This document shows positions 34,187-45,100 of a DNA stretch of 64,000 bases, in pieces. The notes below the pieces were generated by a model. It made no database searches and was not told the DNA's origin. It worked only from the letters and a program-made list of their open reading frames with translations. The position numbers were made by a program, and so were the translations under genes. Position 1 is the first letter of the stretch. Each line of letters begins with the position of its first letter. This DNA is from a virus, in IMG/VR virus record IMGVR_UViG_3300021364_000009, positions 32,572 to 96,571 of that record, one strand, 5' to 3'.

Positions 34187-34798
34187 ATGAAAAATAAAGA
34201 CTTTATTTCTGCACCTGCTACAACAGGGCTAGGTTTTGGGTTTAACTTCAGAGAAACGGGTGTCTCTGTATTGGGGGAAGTGAAGGCTACGCTTTCATAT
34301 GCAGACGGCAGAGAAGAAATAGTCGTAGATAAAAAAAACATCTATACTCTTGATGGTGGTGTTTTAGCGGCGATGCTTTTTAAGGGTGAAGCAGGTGTGG
34401 GTGGTCTAAAGAAGTTAGCTGTAGGAAATGGAGCTAACGGAGACGCTAGTTCTCCCGATATTGCTACAGACAAACAAAGACGCTTGAATGTCGAAGTGGA
34501 AAGAAAAGACTTCTCCGCTGTAGTTTACCGAAAGCCAGATGGCTCTGTGTCCGACGTTCCGACCAATGTTATTGATTTTACTACAGTTTTCTCAGAGAAT
34601 GAGGCTAACAGCGGTTTGAATGAGATGGGTCTAGTATCTCCCTCTTCTCCTTCTGTGATTAATGACCAAGACCCTCAAGATCGAGACACAGAAAGAGACT
34701 TGAGAGCTTACGATATTCTCGTTAATTACTTGACGTTTCCAGTAATCAATAAGCCACAGGGTTCAGTGCTTGCGATAACTTGGCGTTTGACTTTTTAA
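34187..34798 (+). CDS. Tail fibre/virion protein, small
   Basis: The 203-residue protein is beta-rich. Its middle GGLKKLAVGNGANG and later DFTTVFSENEANSGLNEMGL recall small phage tail-fibre or baseplate-appended proteins, where a gain-of-feature strand is followed by an E-x-GL block. The same order (E-I/M-L, then a basic strand, then a C-terminal SVLAITWRLTF strand) occurs in the preceding protein, so the two may be distant paralogues. AAGGAGG lies about 7 bases before the ATG. The 1071-residue fibre-like gene follows after 12 bases. Confidence 0.5.
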   Translation: MKNKDFISAPATTGLGFGFNFRETGVSVLGEVKATLSYADGREEIVVDKKNIYTLDGGVLAAMLFKGEAGVGGLKKLAVGNGANGDASSPDIATDKQRRLNVEVERKDFSAVVYRKPDGSVSDVPTNVIDFTTVFSENEANSGLNEMGLVSPSSPSVINDQDPQDRDTERDLRAYDILVNYLTFPVINKPQGSVLAITWRLTF

Positions 34799-34810
34799 GG
34801 AGGTGTGTAA

Positions 34811-37800
34811 ATGTCTGTCAAATATTTACCCTCAACGACGAGAAGTTTGCCTGTTTTAGATCGTTCTTGGGACAGTGTTGTATTTCAAGATGGAAAGCCT
34901 GTTTTAGATAGCGAACTTAATCTTAGCCAAGACATATCTAAAGGTGTCAAATACAACACGACAGCTTCGGGGGTAGTGTCTGTCTACCCTAGAGAACCTT
35001 CAGAGTTTAATTTTGTTTTCGGTGAGACACCAAACACTTTCTCAATCAAGTCTTTTTCTGCGTATGTATCAGGAGAAGAAATCGTTGTAACAGGCTCCAA
35101 TTCTACTACCACTTCTAATGTGATTACTTTGCCTGCCCCTACAGTTAATGGATCACCGCCTGACTCTAAAAGAACAGACTTCGTATTTCTTGAGGTGTGG
35201 AAACAATTAGTTTCTCCTAGTTCTCCTGCAACTGCGATGTTAAGATTAATGTCTAATAGTGTAGGTGACATTTACTTCGATGGAACCTCAAATGTTGGTG
35301 GTGGGTTTGTAACTTTAGCTGTAGGTGTAGATTTTCAAATAGGAGCAACCATCCCCGAAACGGCAAGAAGTATTAGAGATGCGATCAATCAGCAAAGCAC
35401 GTCTAATACGCTTGGTCTGCCTATAGAAGCAGAGACAAACGGAACAGAGTTCATCTTCATAACTATTGGTGGAGGTGCTTCTTCTAATAATGTTGTCATC
35501 ACCACAGCTGGAGACGTTAATATAAAACCCCCCTCAGGAGGTACGAATGGGCAGGGTATGCCAAACCCTACAAGTCTGTACCCAAATGGCAACACCCAAG
35601 CAGACCCGACTCTTTATTTAGCTTCAGATATTCTCGATAGCTTCGTAGCGGAAGAAACTACGAAAAGAGTTCAGATACAATATCGCTTCAGAGTGTTTTC
35701 TTTGGACTATAACGGAGAAGGGCAGTCCCACCCCGATGGTATCAACCCAAAGACTCAGTTCTATGGGTTTGATAACATCAATGTCTTAGCTCAAGGGGGT
35801 AAGACAGCACCACAAGCTGGCTACTATTTCTCCAAGGCAAATGGGACAGACATTGTTAGAGCAGATGGGGAGACAAACTCTTATCCTTTTGTTGACTCTG
35901 GTCTATTTTACTGTGGAGATGGAACTGAAGAAAGCTCCACTGCTTTAGGTACTGTAGATGGTTATGTCTACGCTATTCCTATTTGTTATGTGTTCCGAAG
36001 AACTCAAGGTGCTTTTGATCCTGAGCACTATGCGAACAACGCTTTGTTGTCTACCCATACTGGTACTTCTAACAATGCTTTAATTTCAGACACGATTATT
36101 TCAGTTGGTGCAGGTATTTCAGATAGACCTGATGGTCAGTTTAGTGACCTTATTTATCCTCAAGATATTTTAGATTTGAGGACTACGGTATTCCCACATG
36201 GTTTTGACTATGCTTCAGAGTTAGTGAGGCAGTTTCAACTTCTTTTAGACAACAGGAACGAGACTTGGGCTATAGATTCCTCTGATTTCAGACCGCTCGC
36301 CAATGCAAGTGGGGGTATTTCTACAAAACCCATCGTGTGTGAAGAAATAGGGAGGTCTGTTGCGAATGGAGGCGTAGGAGATACGACTCAAAGAGGCACA
36401 TACATAAGAGACTTCGACCATATTTCTAGGAGATTTAGTAACACACCTTCTTTAGAGCGTGTTATTTTTGAGATTAAGTATGATGTGTCTCAAAATTACA
36501 GTGGAGTTCTATCTGTAACTAAGAACGGTTTAAATGGTTGGCATGATGGTGATGTTATTTCTTTCGATCTAACTTCGTTAGAAGCCAGCTCAAAGTTCAG
36601 ATATTGGGACGCACCTTCAAGACCTGGTTTGAGCTTTGCAGACTGTGCTCCTACAGGGACATATGTTATAGATGTTTTGGAGTGTTGGCACGACGATGGG
36701 AACAGTGCTTCAGAAATAGACACTAGCGTCCAAATAAAAAGAGTCTCAGGGTTAGGCACTGACAATATTTCTATTATTTTAGACAGAAATAACACTGCCA
36801 TAGACTTAGGGACTACAGGCACTCAGATTGTTGGAAATACGAATGACGGTGATCTAGGTTCAGATCGAAGCCTTTTTGTCACACTTCTTGTGGAGTACCC
36901 TGCTAAACAAGGGACTTCTGCGACACCTTTAGGTGAAGCAATCCAAGGAGATACAACAGTCTACCCTACAGGACCGGTATTAGAATATAGGAGAGACCAA
37001 AAGCAAATAGACGCATTTCATGTAGATCGTCCTCCTGAGATTTTCTATAGAGAAGGAAGTCGTGAGGTTGGAGTTGAGCTAGTGGGGGAGCTTATTACTT
37101 CAGAGTTTATTTCTGAAAGTATATTTGGAGTTCGTCTTCCTTGGAGAGTACACTTTTCAAATGGTTTTGAACCTACCGTGACTCGTCTCAGCGATAACTT
37201 TGTGATCCCCTTAGATTTAAACTCCTCTAAGTTTGGTTCTAGTGACACATACTTAAAGTTTTTGAACCCAATCGCACAAACTGCGTTAGTTGAGGTGGCT
37301 TCTTATCCTAGAATGCCTGTTTCTAACTACGGGGCTAGTGGTTATCAGATCGCTTGCTACTACCGCTCCGTTTCACCTCAGACCTGTGGGTCAAAAGCCA
37401 CACCTACCAATGCTGATCTTAGTTTAGAAATACAACCAATCATTATTTCAGATAAAGTATGGTCGATCACTAAAGGTGCATCTTCTACAGAAGATGCGTA
37501 CCCCTTTTTAGCTCCTTTTGAGCAGATCGGTGTAAATCCTGACTTGGTATTTTCAGAAGCGGATTTGCTTGGGAGCTGTTTTATTTCTTTAGAAGACTTC
37601 GATGTTAACACAGGACTCTTAAATCAGAATGCACTCGTCCCTATGGATCAAACAGACGTGTTTTTGTTTGAGGGCGTTCAAATGGATATGGGTAAGAGAG
37701 TGGTGTATCGGAGAGTACAATCAAACTCTTACATGCCGAGCACTTACGCTAGAAAGCTTGGCGATAATATTAGGCACAAGAATGCTACTTGTTTATTGGG

Positions 37801-38026
37801 GTTGGTGAAAGCATCTTCTAGTGGTCACTTCAATAGAGGAGAAGTAGTTCTAGTCGTTATTTCAAGAGTATCTGAGGCTCTTGATACAGGTATCTCTGAC
37901 CCTTCTCGTTCTAACTATGTCGCACTTTTAGACAGTGACGATGACACTGTGGCTTGTGTGTATAGAACGCAAGGAAGAGTATTAAATAAGCAAAGAAAAA
38001 TATCAACGATTGATGTGCAGTCGTAA
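34811..38026 (+). CDS. Large fibre-like virion protein with DSELNL-type N-terminal domain
   Basis: The 1071-residue protein shares its N-terminal ~450 residues with the protein at 55767-60938. Common landmarks are GKPVLDSELNL (residue 28 onward), RTDFVFLEVWKQLVSP, TTKRVQIQYRFRV, GTVDGYVYAIPICYVFRRTQG and PQDILDLRTTV. This is probably an attachment domain that fixes different distal regions to the same tail site. The DSELN motif resembles the DUF4815-type phage virion domain, a guarded comparison. The C-terminal half is beta-rich without a recognised enzyme motif. AAGGAGG lies about 6 bases before the ATG. The next gene begins 13 bases after the stop. Confidence 0.6.
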   Translation: MSVKYLPSTTRSLPVLDRSWDSVVFQDGKPVLDSELNLSQDISKGVKYNTTASGVVSVYPREPSEFNFVFGETPNTFSIKSFSAYVSGEEIVVTGSNSTTTSNVITLPAPTVNGSPPDSKRTDFVFLEVWKQLVSPSSPATAMLRLMSNSVGDIYFDGTSNVGGGFVTLAVGVDFQIGATIPETARSIRDAINQQSTSNTLGLPIEAETNGTEFIFITIGGGASSNNVVITTAGDVNIKPPSGGTNGQGMPNPTSLYPNGNTQADPTLYLASDILDSFVAEETTKRVQIQYRFRVFSLDYNGEGQSHPDGINPKTQFYGFDNINVLAQGGKTAPQAGYYFSKANGTDIVRADGETNSYPFVDSGLFYCGDGTEESSTALGTVDGYVYAIPICYVFRRTQGAFDPEHYANNALLSTHTGTSNNALISDTIISVGAGISDRPDGQFSDLIYPQDILDLRTTVFPHGFDYASELVRQFQLLLDNRNETWAIDSSDFRPLANASGGISTKPIVCEEIGRSVANGGVGDTTQRGTYIRDFDHISRRFSNTPSLERVIFEIKYDVSQNYSGVLSVTKNGLNGWHDGDVISFDLTSLEASSKFRYWDAPSRPGLSFADCAPTGTYVIDVLECWHDDGNSASEIDTSVQIKRVSGLGTDNISIILDRNNTAIDLGTTGTQIVGNTNDGDLGSDRSLFVTLLVEYPAKQGTSATPLGEAIQGDTTVYPTGPVLEYRRDQKQIDAFHVDRPPEIFYREGSREVGVELVGELITSEFISESIFGVRLPWRVHFSNGFEPTVTRLSDNFVIPLDLNSSKFGSSDTYLKFLNPIAQTALVEVASYPRMPVSNYGASGYQIACYYRSVSPQTCGSKATPTNADLSLEIQPIIISDKVWSITKGASSTEDAYPFLAPFEQIGVNPDLVFSEADLLGSCFISLEDFDVNTGLLNQNALVPMDQTDVFLFEGVQMDMGKRVVYRRVQSNSYMPSTYARKLGDNIRHKNATCLLGLVKASSSGHFNRGEVVLVVISRVSEALDTGISDPSRSNYVALLDSDDDTVACVYRTQGRVLNKQRKISTIDVQS

Positions 38027-38039
38027 GGAGTAGTCCAAG

Positions 38040-41000
38040 ATGCCTAGTAAGAATAATCCAAAATCGGTTATAAAAATAGGAGAAGGTAGTTCCGTCTGCC
38101 AAGATGGTTCTAAAGGTAATCTTTCTACTCAAGTCCAAATGGCTCAAGACGCCTATGATGCGGAGCAGATTTCTGCTGAAAACCCTTTTGAGACATATCT
38201 CGGAGATGAAGTACAGTCACACCTAGACGATCTAGCTTCACAAGTAAAAGTGAAGCCTCCATACCTTGGAGAAGGTGCTAAGAGTTATAGCTATGGTGGT
38301 AATACAAAAACTATCTCAGGGACTCCCGATTGGGGGGTTCTAAAGCAAGCCGACAACACAGTATGGGATAGAAACAGTACGGTAACGGTTGGCTTTCTTC
38401 CTTTAGATAGCACTTATTTTAGAAATACAAATGTTGAAACCTTATTATATTCTTACAATAAGCCCACGCCAAATGGTTCAGAAGGTGCTGACCCAAGTAC
38501 GGATTTGACCTTTAACTATGATCACACAAAGTTACTAGGGGGCGGAGAAGGTGCTTCTTTCCTAGCTTCAGCGAGAGAGCAAGTAAACGAGCCTTTCAGA
38601 CATTGTAGAGTAACTTATCAGGGGGCTTCTTCAACCACTTCCGAAGGTTTTACTATTTCAGGTTTCTTATTTCCTGCGGATAGGGGGACTGTCGCTCTTT
38701 TATATTGGGCTACAGGTGTGCCTAATTTCTCTTATACTACAGCCACTTCAGTTTCAGAAATATCTCAAAGGGTTATTTCTGCAATCAACTTAGGGGAAGG
38801 ACGACTAAACAAAGAAAGTTCGCCTTCGATCTTCAATGAAGGTACAGATCAGTTTGTTTTTCCTAGCAAGCTCACAGGTCAGTATGACTTAAGAGAAATG
38901 CAAACAGGGCTTATTAGAAATGATTTGGCAGATGCAGGTCTTCCTGTTTCTTTTACAGATTTTGTTGCAGACCCTAATTTAGGATCAGTGCGTCTGTTAA
39001 AAGAGCCGGGAGCTTGTTTCTTTGGTGTAGGACAGCCTACAGTAGACCCTAGAGGAAATATTCCTGTTCTTTTTGGTGCTTATTCTTGGGATGAGAAAGT
39101 AGCCTCTGATTGGGTAGAAAACGACACGAACTTTTTGGCGTATCGTCTACCTGCGTTACAAGATTACTCTCCTTCTGGCTTAAAAACTCCAAATGAGCAC
39201 CGAGAGCGTTTCTTTCAAGTAATACAACCTGCTTCTGTTTCTTCAGACTTTGATACAGCGGGTGACTATGTGACTTTCGGAGACGACTATTACACTTACC
39301 AAGTAGCCCGATACAGACATGTCGTTTCTTACGAAGAGTTAGACCTTACAGCAACCTCGAAAGGTTCTTTTGCTCTAGTGCATTTCAAAAAAGAGGATAC
39401 TTTTGAGAGACTTGTGCGAGATGGTATTTCTCCTTCAGAAGATGATCTTTATTCTGTCAGCTTTTTCAACCTTCTTGAAGGTGAAGACGTGGCTAATATC
39501 GTTTCAGACGGAGAAGACTATAATGAGTATGGGATTCCAGTACTCGCACCTAAGAATAAAGATGCCTCTTCTAACACAATTTTAAAACCTAACGTGTTCG
39601 TCAGAAGCAGAAGCAGTGCTGACAAGCTACAAGGCTCAACATCAAGAACACACATTACGCACAAGAATGAAGATGCTGATTCTAGTGCAGACTTGAGATT
39701 TAAAGTTGGAGATGCGTATTTCACCACTATTTCTGGTGTCAAATATATTCTGCCAACTAGAGACAAATCCAAGAAAAGCTCGGATGTTGTATTTCTTTCA
39801 GAGTCTTATAATAAGATACTGAACAAAGTTTCTTTGGTAGGAGACGTACACCTTTCTGATTTTTCTATCCCAAGGTATTTCTCTAGCAAAACAAGTGCTT
39901 CAAAGAAATATAACGAGCCTTCATCTCCGTTCGTTTTAAATTTTTCGGCATATTCTTCAGACTCTAACTTGTTTGTAGAAGAGCCTAGTCTCAAAGAAAT
40001 CTCTACAGGTAAACAGCTCGTCACTTTGGGGTGGGACGATATTAAGGCGGATATGAGTGCCTACAACCCCACGGTTGCAGGGACTTATTTTGATGTAAAT
40101 GTGATACCTCAAGGAGATACGGGTCTCTGTACTTTTACAACCCAAGGAAATATCTCTGTGATGTATAAGAGTCCTCTATACCATTATGATGGTTTGGGGT
40201 ATGCAGATGTCTTACAGCCCTCATATACCCCTAGTAATCTAAATGATGGACATCAGACCTCTAATTTCTTATATCACTCTTCAAGACTCGTCTCTTTAAT
40301 TCAAAACGCAAATACAAGTCTGTTTTATTTCCACTTCTCTTATCTTGCAGGAGCTAGAAATGCAGACCAAGCTTTTGCGATCTTCAGGTATGACCCTGAA
40401 GGTTTCAGAGTTTATATTAGTTTAGACCTGACAGACGACAGAATAGAACTCTGCTCGGGTGAAAACAAAATAGGAGGTGGGGGTGCTTTTCCTTCGTACC
40501 CTATATATCGGCCTAAAATAAATACAGAAGCACCTCAGAGAAACGCCTTTGGAAGCGAAGACGCAACTGCACTTTTAGTAGGTGGGGAGACGTATTATGT
40601 TGAAGCACAGTCTGGTTTCGCTGCTAATCTTTTCGACTATTCTGTAGTGGGAACCTCCTATGATGTAGATTACGCTACAGATGTAGCTACTAACTTCTCA
40701 GGAGCCTATGGGAACTCTGCTGAGTTTAATAACAGGTCAGCAGGGTATGGTATCAGTGCGATTCTTACTACAGAAAGCGGAAGTGCATCCATCGACCCCA
40801 ACATAATACTTGATACTAGGTCAAAACTGCATCATGGGTACGATTTACATGAAGTCTCTAAGGATGTAGACCCTAGTCTCCCTACTTATGGGAATTTTAC
40901 ACAGAACCAAAGAGGCATTATTTCTGCCATGTCTCTAGGCACATCTCCCGTACTTTCAAATATGTTGATTTTCCCCAATGACGTAGCTCCTCTGACGACT

Positions 41001-42077
41001 TTATTTACCCCAAGAAAAGACACACAAGAAAGATTTCTTGACGAATCTTACAGGTTGAGCGTCTTGTTTGAAGGTATTGAAGACCAACAAAATATTCAAG
41101 GTCCGGGACTTCCTCAAGGTTCAAGGGTGAACCTCTTAAGAGTAAGAGATGATGTGTTTGCTACATCAGTCCACGGAGGTGCAGGCTATTTAAGGAACTC
41201 ACACCATTGGGACTGGTGTGTATTCACAAATAATTCACCTTTCTATGATGGTAATGGGAATCTATATAACAAAGAAGGTGAAGCACAAGTATCGGGCTTA
41301 CCTTCTTTAGCTTTGGCTCCATTAAATGGAGGAGAATACGGGGTTCCCCGTAGAGGTTTATTAAGACTTCCAATACTTAATTACCAAGTAGATACTTATT
41401 TCCCCAACGAGACTTATGATCCAAGCTGGACTACTGGTGCTATGGGAGAAGTTGGATTGTATTACAGACAGCCAGACTACAATCACGGGGTAGGAGGCAC
41501 ATATTACAATAGGGAATTTTCTTACAGCAGAGCTTTTGACGTAGAGTTTAGTCGTAGTGGTACTGTTGAAAATATGAAAGGGACTTCTCGCTTTCAAATG
41601 AGAGTCCTTGGCTTAAGTTTTTCAGATTTCGCATTCAAATCAGACCGTGGAGTTTCAATCTATGTGAAAATTCCAGGCTTGACTGCATGGCTGGATGTTG
41701 GAAGGGCAAATAATCAGGGCGTAAGTAAACAGCATATTTCCAAAGATGGCTCAGGGTGTCTTATTTCTGAGAGAGAAGGTTTCACTGTTAAAGAGAATGT
41801 CTACTTTACTGATCTTACTTTGGAGTTAGGGCCTTTAGCCACCTTTGCAAAGAATTCTACGGGCGAGTGTCCTGTTCTTGTGAAAGTTTCTTTCAAGGGC
41901 TTGGGGATGGAAGGTTACGATAATAGTATGAAGTTGGATTTTGAACCTGGAGTTAACCCTCCTGCTATGTCTACAGAGTATTATCCTGTAGTTCTAAGGA
42001 GAGGTTTGGTAGGCTTAGAAATACTAAGAATGTCAAATGGTAAAAACTACGATGAGGATGAAGTAGTTTACGTTTGA
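38040..42077 (+). CDS. Very large tail fibre-like protein
   Basis: The 1345-residue protein is Ser/Asp/Asn/Tyr-rich and mostly beta, apart from a short helical N-terminus (VQMAQDAYDAEQISAENPFE, about residues 32-51). Segments such as FRHCRVTYQGASSTTSEG, HFSYLAGARNADQAFAIFRY and the C-terminal SRSGTVENMKGTSRFQMRVL look like carbohydrate- or receptor-binding beta domains, but none was recognised by name. It lies in the block of giant virion genes, starting 13 bases after the preceding stop with AAGGAG upstream. It is probably a distal tail fibre or appendage. Confidence 0.55.
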   Translation: MPSKNNPKSVIKIGEGSSVCQDGSKGNLSTQVQMAQDAYDAEQISAENPFETYLGDEVQSHLDDLASQVKVKPPYLGEGAKSYSYGGNTKTISGTPDWGVLKQADNTVWDRNSTVTVGFLPLDSTYFRNTNVETLLYSYNKPTPNGSEGADPSTDLTFNYDHTKLLGGGEGASFLASAREQVNEPFRHCRVTYQGASSTTSEGFTISGFLFPADRGTVALLYWATGVPNFSYTTATSVSEISQRVISAINLGEGRLNKESSPSIFNEGTDQFVFPSKLTGQYDLREMQTGLIRNDLADAGLPVSFTDFVADPNLGSVRLLKEPGACFFGVGQPTVDPRGNIPVLFGAYSWDEKVASDWVENDTNFLAYRLPALQDYSPSGLKTPNEHRERFFQVIQPASVSSDFDTAGDYVTFGDDYYTYQVARYRHVVSYEELDLTATSKGSFALVHFKKEDTFERLVRDGISPSEDDLYSVSFFNLLEGEDVANIVSDGEDYNEYGIPVLAPKNKDASSNTILKPNVFVRSRSSADKLQGSTSRTHITHKNEDADSSADLRFKVGDAYFTTISGVKYILPTRDKSKKSSDVVFLSESYNKILNKVSLVGDVHLSDFSIPRYFSSKTSASKKYNEPSSPFVLNFSAYSSDSNLFVEEPSLKEISTGKQLVTLGWDDIKADMSAYNPTVAGTYFDVNVIPQGDTGLCTFTTQGNISVMYKSPLYHYDGLGYADVLQPSYTPSNLNDGHQTSNFLYHSSRLVSLIQNANTSLFYFHFSYLAGARNADQAFAIFRYDPEGFRVYISLDLTDDRIELCSGENKIGGGGAFPSYPIYRPKINTEAPQRNAFGSEDATALLVGGETYYVEAQSGFAANLFDYSVVGTSYDVDYATDVATNFSGAYGNSAEFNNRSAGYGISAILTTESGSASIDPNIILDTRSKLHHGYDLHEVSKDVDPSLPTYGNFTQNQRGIISAMSLGTSPVLSNMLIFPNDVAPLTTLFTPRKDTQERFLDESYRLSVLFEGIEDQQNIQGPGLPQGSRVNLLRVRDDVFATSVHGGAGYLRNSHHWDWCVFTNNSPFYDGNGNLYNKEGEAQVSGLPSLALAPLNGGEYGVPRRGLLRLPILNYQVDTYFPNETYDPSWTTGAMGEVGLYYRQPDYNHGVGGTYYNREFSYSRAFDVEFSRSGTVENMKGTSRFQMRVLGLSFSDFAFKSDRGVSIYVKIPGLTAWLDVGRANNQGVSKQHISKDGSGCLISEREGFTVKENVYFTDLTLELGPLATFAKNSTGECPVLVKVSFKGLGMEGYDNSMKLDFEPGVNPPAMSTEYYPVVLRRGLVGLEILRMSNGKNYDEDEVVYV

Positions 42078-42087
42078 TTGTTCTTTA

Positions 42088-42116
42088 ATACTCTCAGAGT
42101 ATCACAACATTGTAGG
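42088..42116 (+). promoter_or_regulatory. Short hairpin plus ACAACATTGTAGG motif before the giant gene
   Basis: ATACTC-TCA-GAGTAT forms a tight 6-bp hairpin (42088-42102). ACAACATTGTAGG follows at 42104-42116 and matches ACAACATTCTAGG at 24230-24242 with one mismatch. TTTAATACT precedes both sites (42084 and 24184). This is a shared leader signal of unknown role; the hairpin is too short to be a confident terminator. Confidence 0.35.
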
Positions 42117-42145
42117 TGTAAAATATTTAAAGCGAGGTTCTAAAC

Positions 42146-45100
42146 ATGGCTTCTGATTTAGATCGTTTGAAGAAGGCTTCTCTAAACACACAGGCTACGA
42201 ATAACACGGAGTCAGAGCATTACTCAAGAAATAGGACGGTTCGTTCAGAAGAAATCAAATCCGGATTGTCTAGGTTTGAAGGTTCTTGGGCGAGCGATTT
42301 TTCTTTTGGAGTCAGCAATAAAAAAGACACACATCCTCTCCCTAGTATAAAGACAGGTCTAGGTCTGCAAGGTTATGGGGATATAGATTTTATCCCATAT
42401 GTGGAAAACACAAATAGAATAGGACTGGAGGGAGAAGCGACATTAGGCTCTCCTATTTCTTTTGAAGTGATAGGGCCTACTCTTAAGTCCCCTCTTGTGG
42501 ATTGGACTTGGCAGATCGCAAGATACTCAGATGGTGAGTATTTAATCCTTTGGGATGCAGGTAGTGGCACAATCCCTAGTCTCTATGGGATTAATGATAA
42601 TAGTAATCTAGCATACCCCTACTCTAACATCTCAGACGATGAAGGTCTTTATGTTATTCTCCGCAGTTTCGGTAGAGACCTTGATTATTTGGATGGTGAT
42701 CGTGAAAGAACCCCCTATCACATTTTTAAAGTAGCTGAAAATGGTGTATTGGACTATAGCGTAAAAATATCTAGCGACACTCCTATTTCTGACGTTTTAG
42801 ATTATTCGACGGATAACACAATAGCGGGGGTTACTTTTGTACGAAAAGTAGCTTCACGCATGTTCTGTGTCCCTTCAAGTAATCGCCAGACTTTCTTTGT
42901 CATGCCACCTGAAAAATCGCTTTCATTAGACATTGAGCCACCTTTCGAGGCGTGGCTTGATGGTTCTTTTGACGGTCTTGGCAAGTCAGGTAGTGTAGAA
43001 ACCTACGGAAATAGATCAAATCTTCCTGTACTAAGCCCCTTACAATATGAAGGTGTAGAAATATTTAATGGGATCATCCTTAATGTTTCAACTCCTGCTG
43101 TCTCTACTTTTAAGATTTATGTAGACGATGAATTTTCAAAAGGGTCAAATATTTTAGACGGAAAAACGGGACTAGAAACTCAGCAACTCTTAGGGACTCT
43201 ATTTAAAGTTGGTTATGTAATTAGAGTTGTATCTATTGAAGAGGAAGCTTCAAATCGTTATCTAGGTTACTTTGAAATTACAGATATTCAGTTGTCGGGT
43301 GGTTCAGCGTCGGGACGCTCTCCTCTCGAATTGACCTTGAAAGGTGTGACGACACAAAACCACATTTCAGGAAATATCAGTTGGGATATTGCTTCTGCGG
43401 ATTCACAATATGATATAAAATTTACAGTCCATGAGAGCGTTTCAGACTTACTTAGTAAGAGCAACCCACAGCCACACGAAATTGATTCTACAAGAATAAA
43501 GTCTCTTATTTCTCCACTACACTCAGATCGTTCTTCTAACGTAAGACCTACGATGATGAGAGCAAATGACTGTACTTGGGGAGAGGGTGAGATTTCTAAT
43601 CTTCTTGATCTTGGGTTTAAAGCCGTTATCTATAACCCCAAATTGCAAGGTTCCAATCTTGTTGCGGATTTCAACAGCCCTGTAGACTCAAACTTATACG
43701 AAATAGACTATGAAGGTGCTACAATCTATTTCCACGAAGAGGTTGTACAAGAAGATAAGTATTTAAACCATGCACAAAACCCAACAGGTAGTCCGGTCTT
43801 ATTTATTTCTTGTGTTCCCCTAAGTCAAAATGCTTCCTTCGGAAATAGATTTACAGCGAAAGAAGAGGGGATCGTAAAGGGTGCGTTTAAGACACCTACT
43901 ATTAAGAATATCCTAAGCGGAGACACAGCAACCTTTGGCAAAACGCTGTCAGAAATCCCAGATTTCCCTTCTTCGGTTTATTTACCAGGTATTTCTTTGG
44001 GTGAGATACCAAGTACAGGTGCAATCGAGTTCCGAAAAGATTTAAGTCAGTTTGGTACTGAAAATGTGGAGTATGTTACTGCTACCTACAACTTAGTAAC
44101 TTCACATCTTGAAGGAGTAGTTCTTAAAATATCTTCCACGACACAAATTGGAGATTCGATGGGGACTTATGGTCTTTCAAATCCCCTTCACATCGAGTTT
44201 GTAAGAAACCCCTCTGTTTCATTCAGAGAATCTATATATGCGGGATTAAGCCTCCGAACGGAAGAAGTTACTTTTGCACATGGTCTTATTTCTTTAGATG
44301 AGCGTGGGAATCAGACTCTTGAAGTAAGTGGCTTATCTACTGAAGAGTCTTCTATTCTCTATGATAGTTCAGAGAATAAATGGGAAATATCCGGAGACTA
44401 CAATGTAAATCTCTCTGTAACTAGAGGAGACCTTGTAGCTTCCAATGTCGTTGAGTTTGATAATTCCGATTTAACTATTGCTCCGTATTCTCAGTCTTTG
44501 AAGATTTCTTCTTCGACATCTTTTAATGAGCCGGGATGTAGTTTTACTTTTACGACTGAAGATGGTTTCGGAAACCACGAAGATTTGAGAGGTTATTATC
44601 TTAACACAGAAGCTGTAACCATAATCACAAAAGAAACCCTATCTATACCTCCAAACAATAGGATTGTTTTTGGTTTAGATTATATCCCTGATTGCCACAA
44701 CCCTTTTGCATCTGAATGGTACAAGTCCGAACTTCATGTAGAGGTAGTAGGTTCTGAAGAGGTTGGGGATTTCCTGAAGTCTGCACTTCCTTCAGAAAAA
44801 CAGCCTGCCATTTCTTACGACGCAAGTGATGTTAATGATGGACATGTTTCGATTACAGGCAGAAACGCCTGTATCTATCCTGCATATGCACTTGTAGAAA
44901 CAGCTCAGATTTATGAAATCTCGGCAGAGATTCATGCTCAATTAGGAGGCACTTATACCCTACCTGCATCAAGATATTTACTTTCCTTAGAGAGCACCGA
45001 GCCGGGCTTAGAAGATCGTTGGGTCAGCTTAGTTGTAAACAATGAAGCAATAAGCTTTGACACAGACGATTATGTGGACGTTGTGTCCATGCTTGAGTAT

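Noticed and set aside
42088-42102. Intrinsic terminator before the giant gene
   Set aside because: Six AT-rich base pairs and no T-run are too weak.
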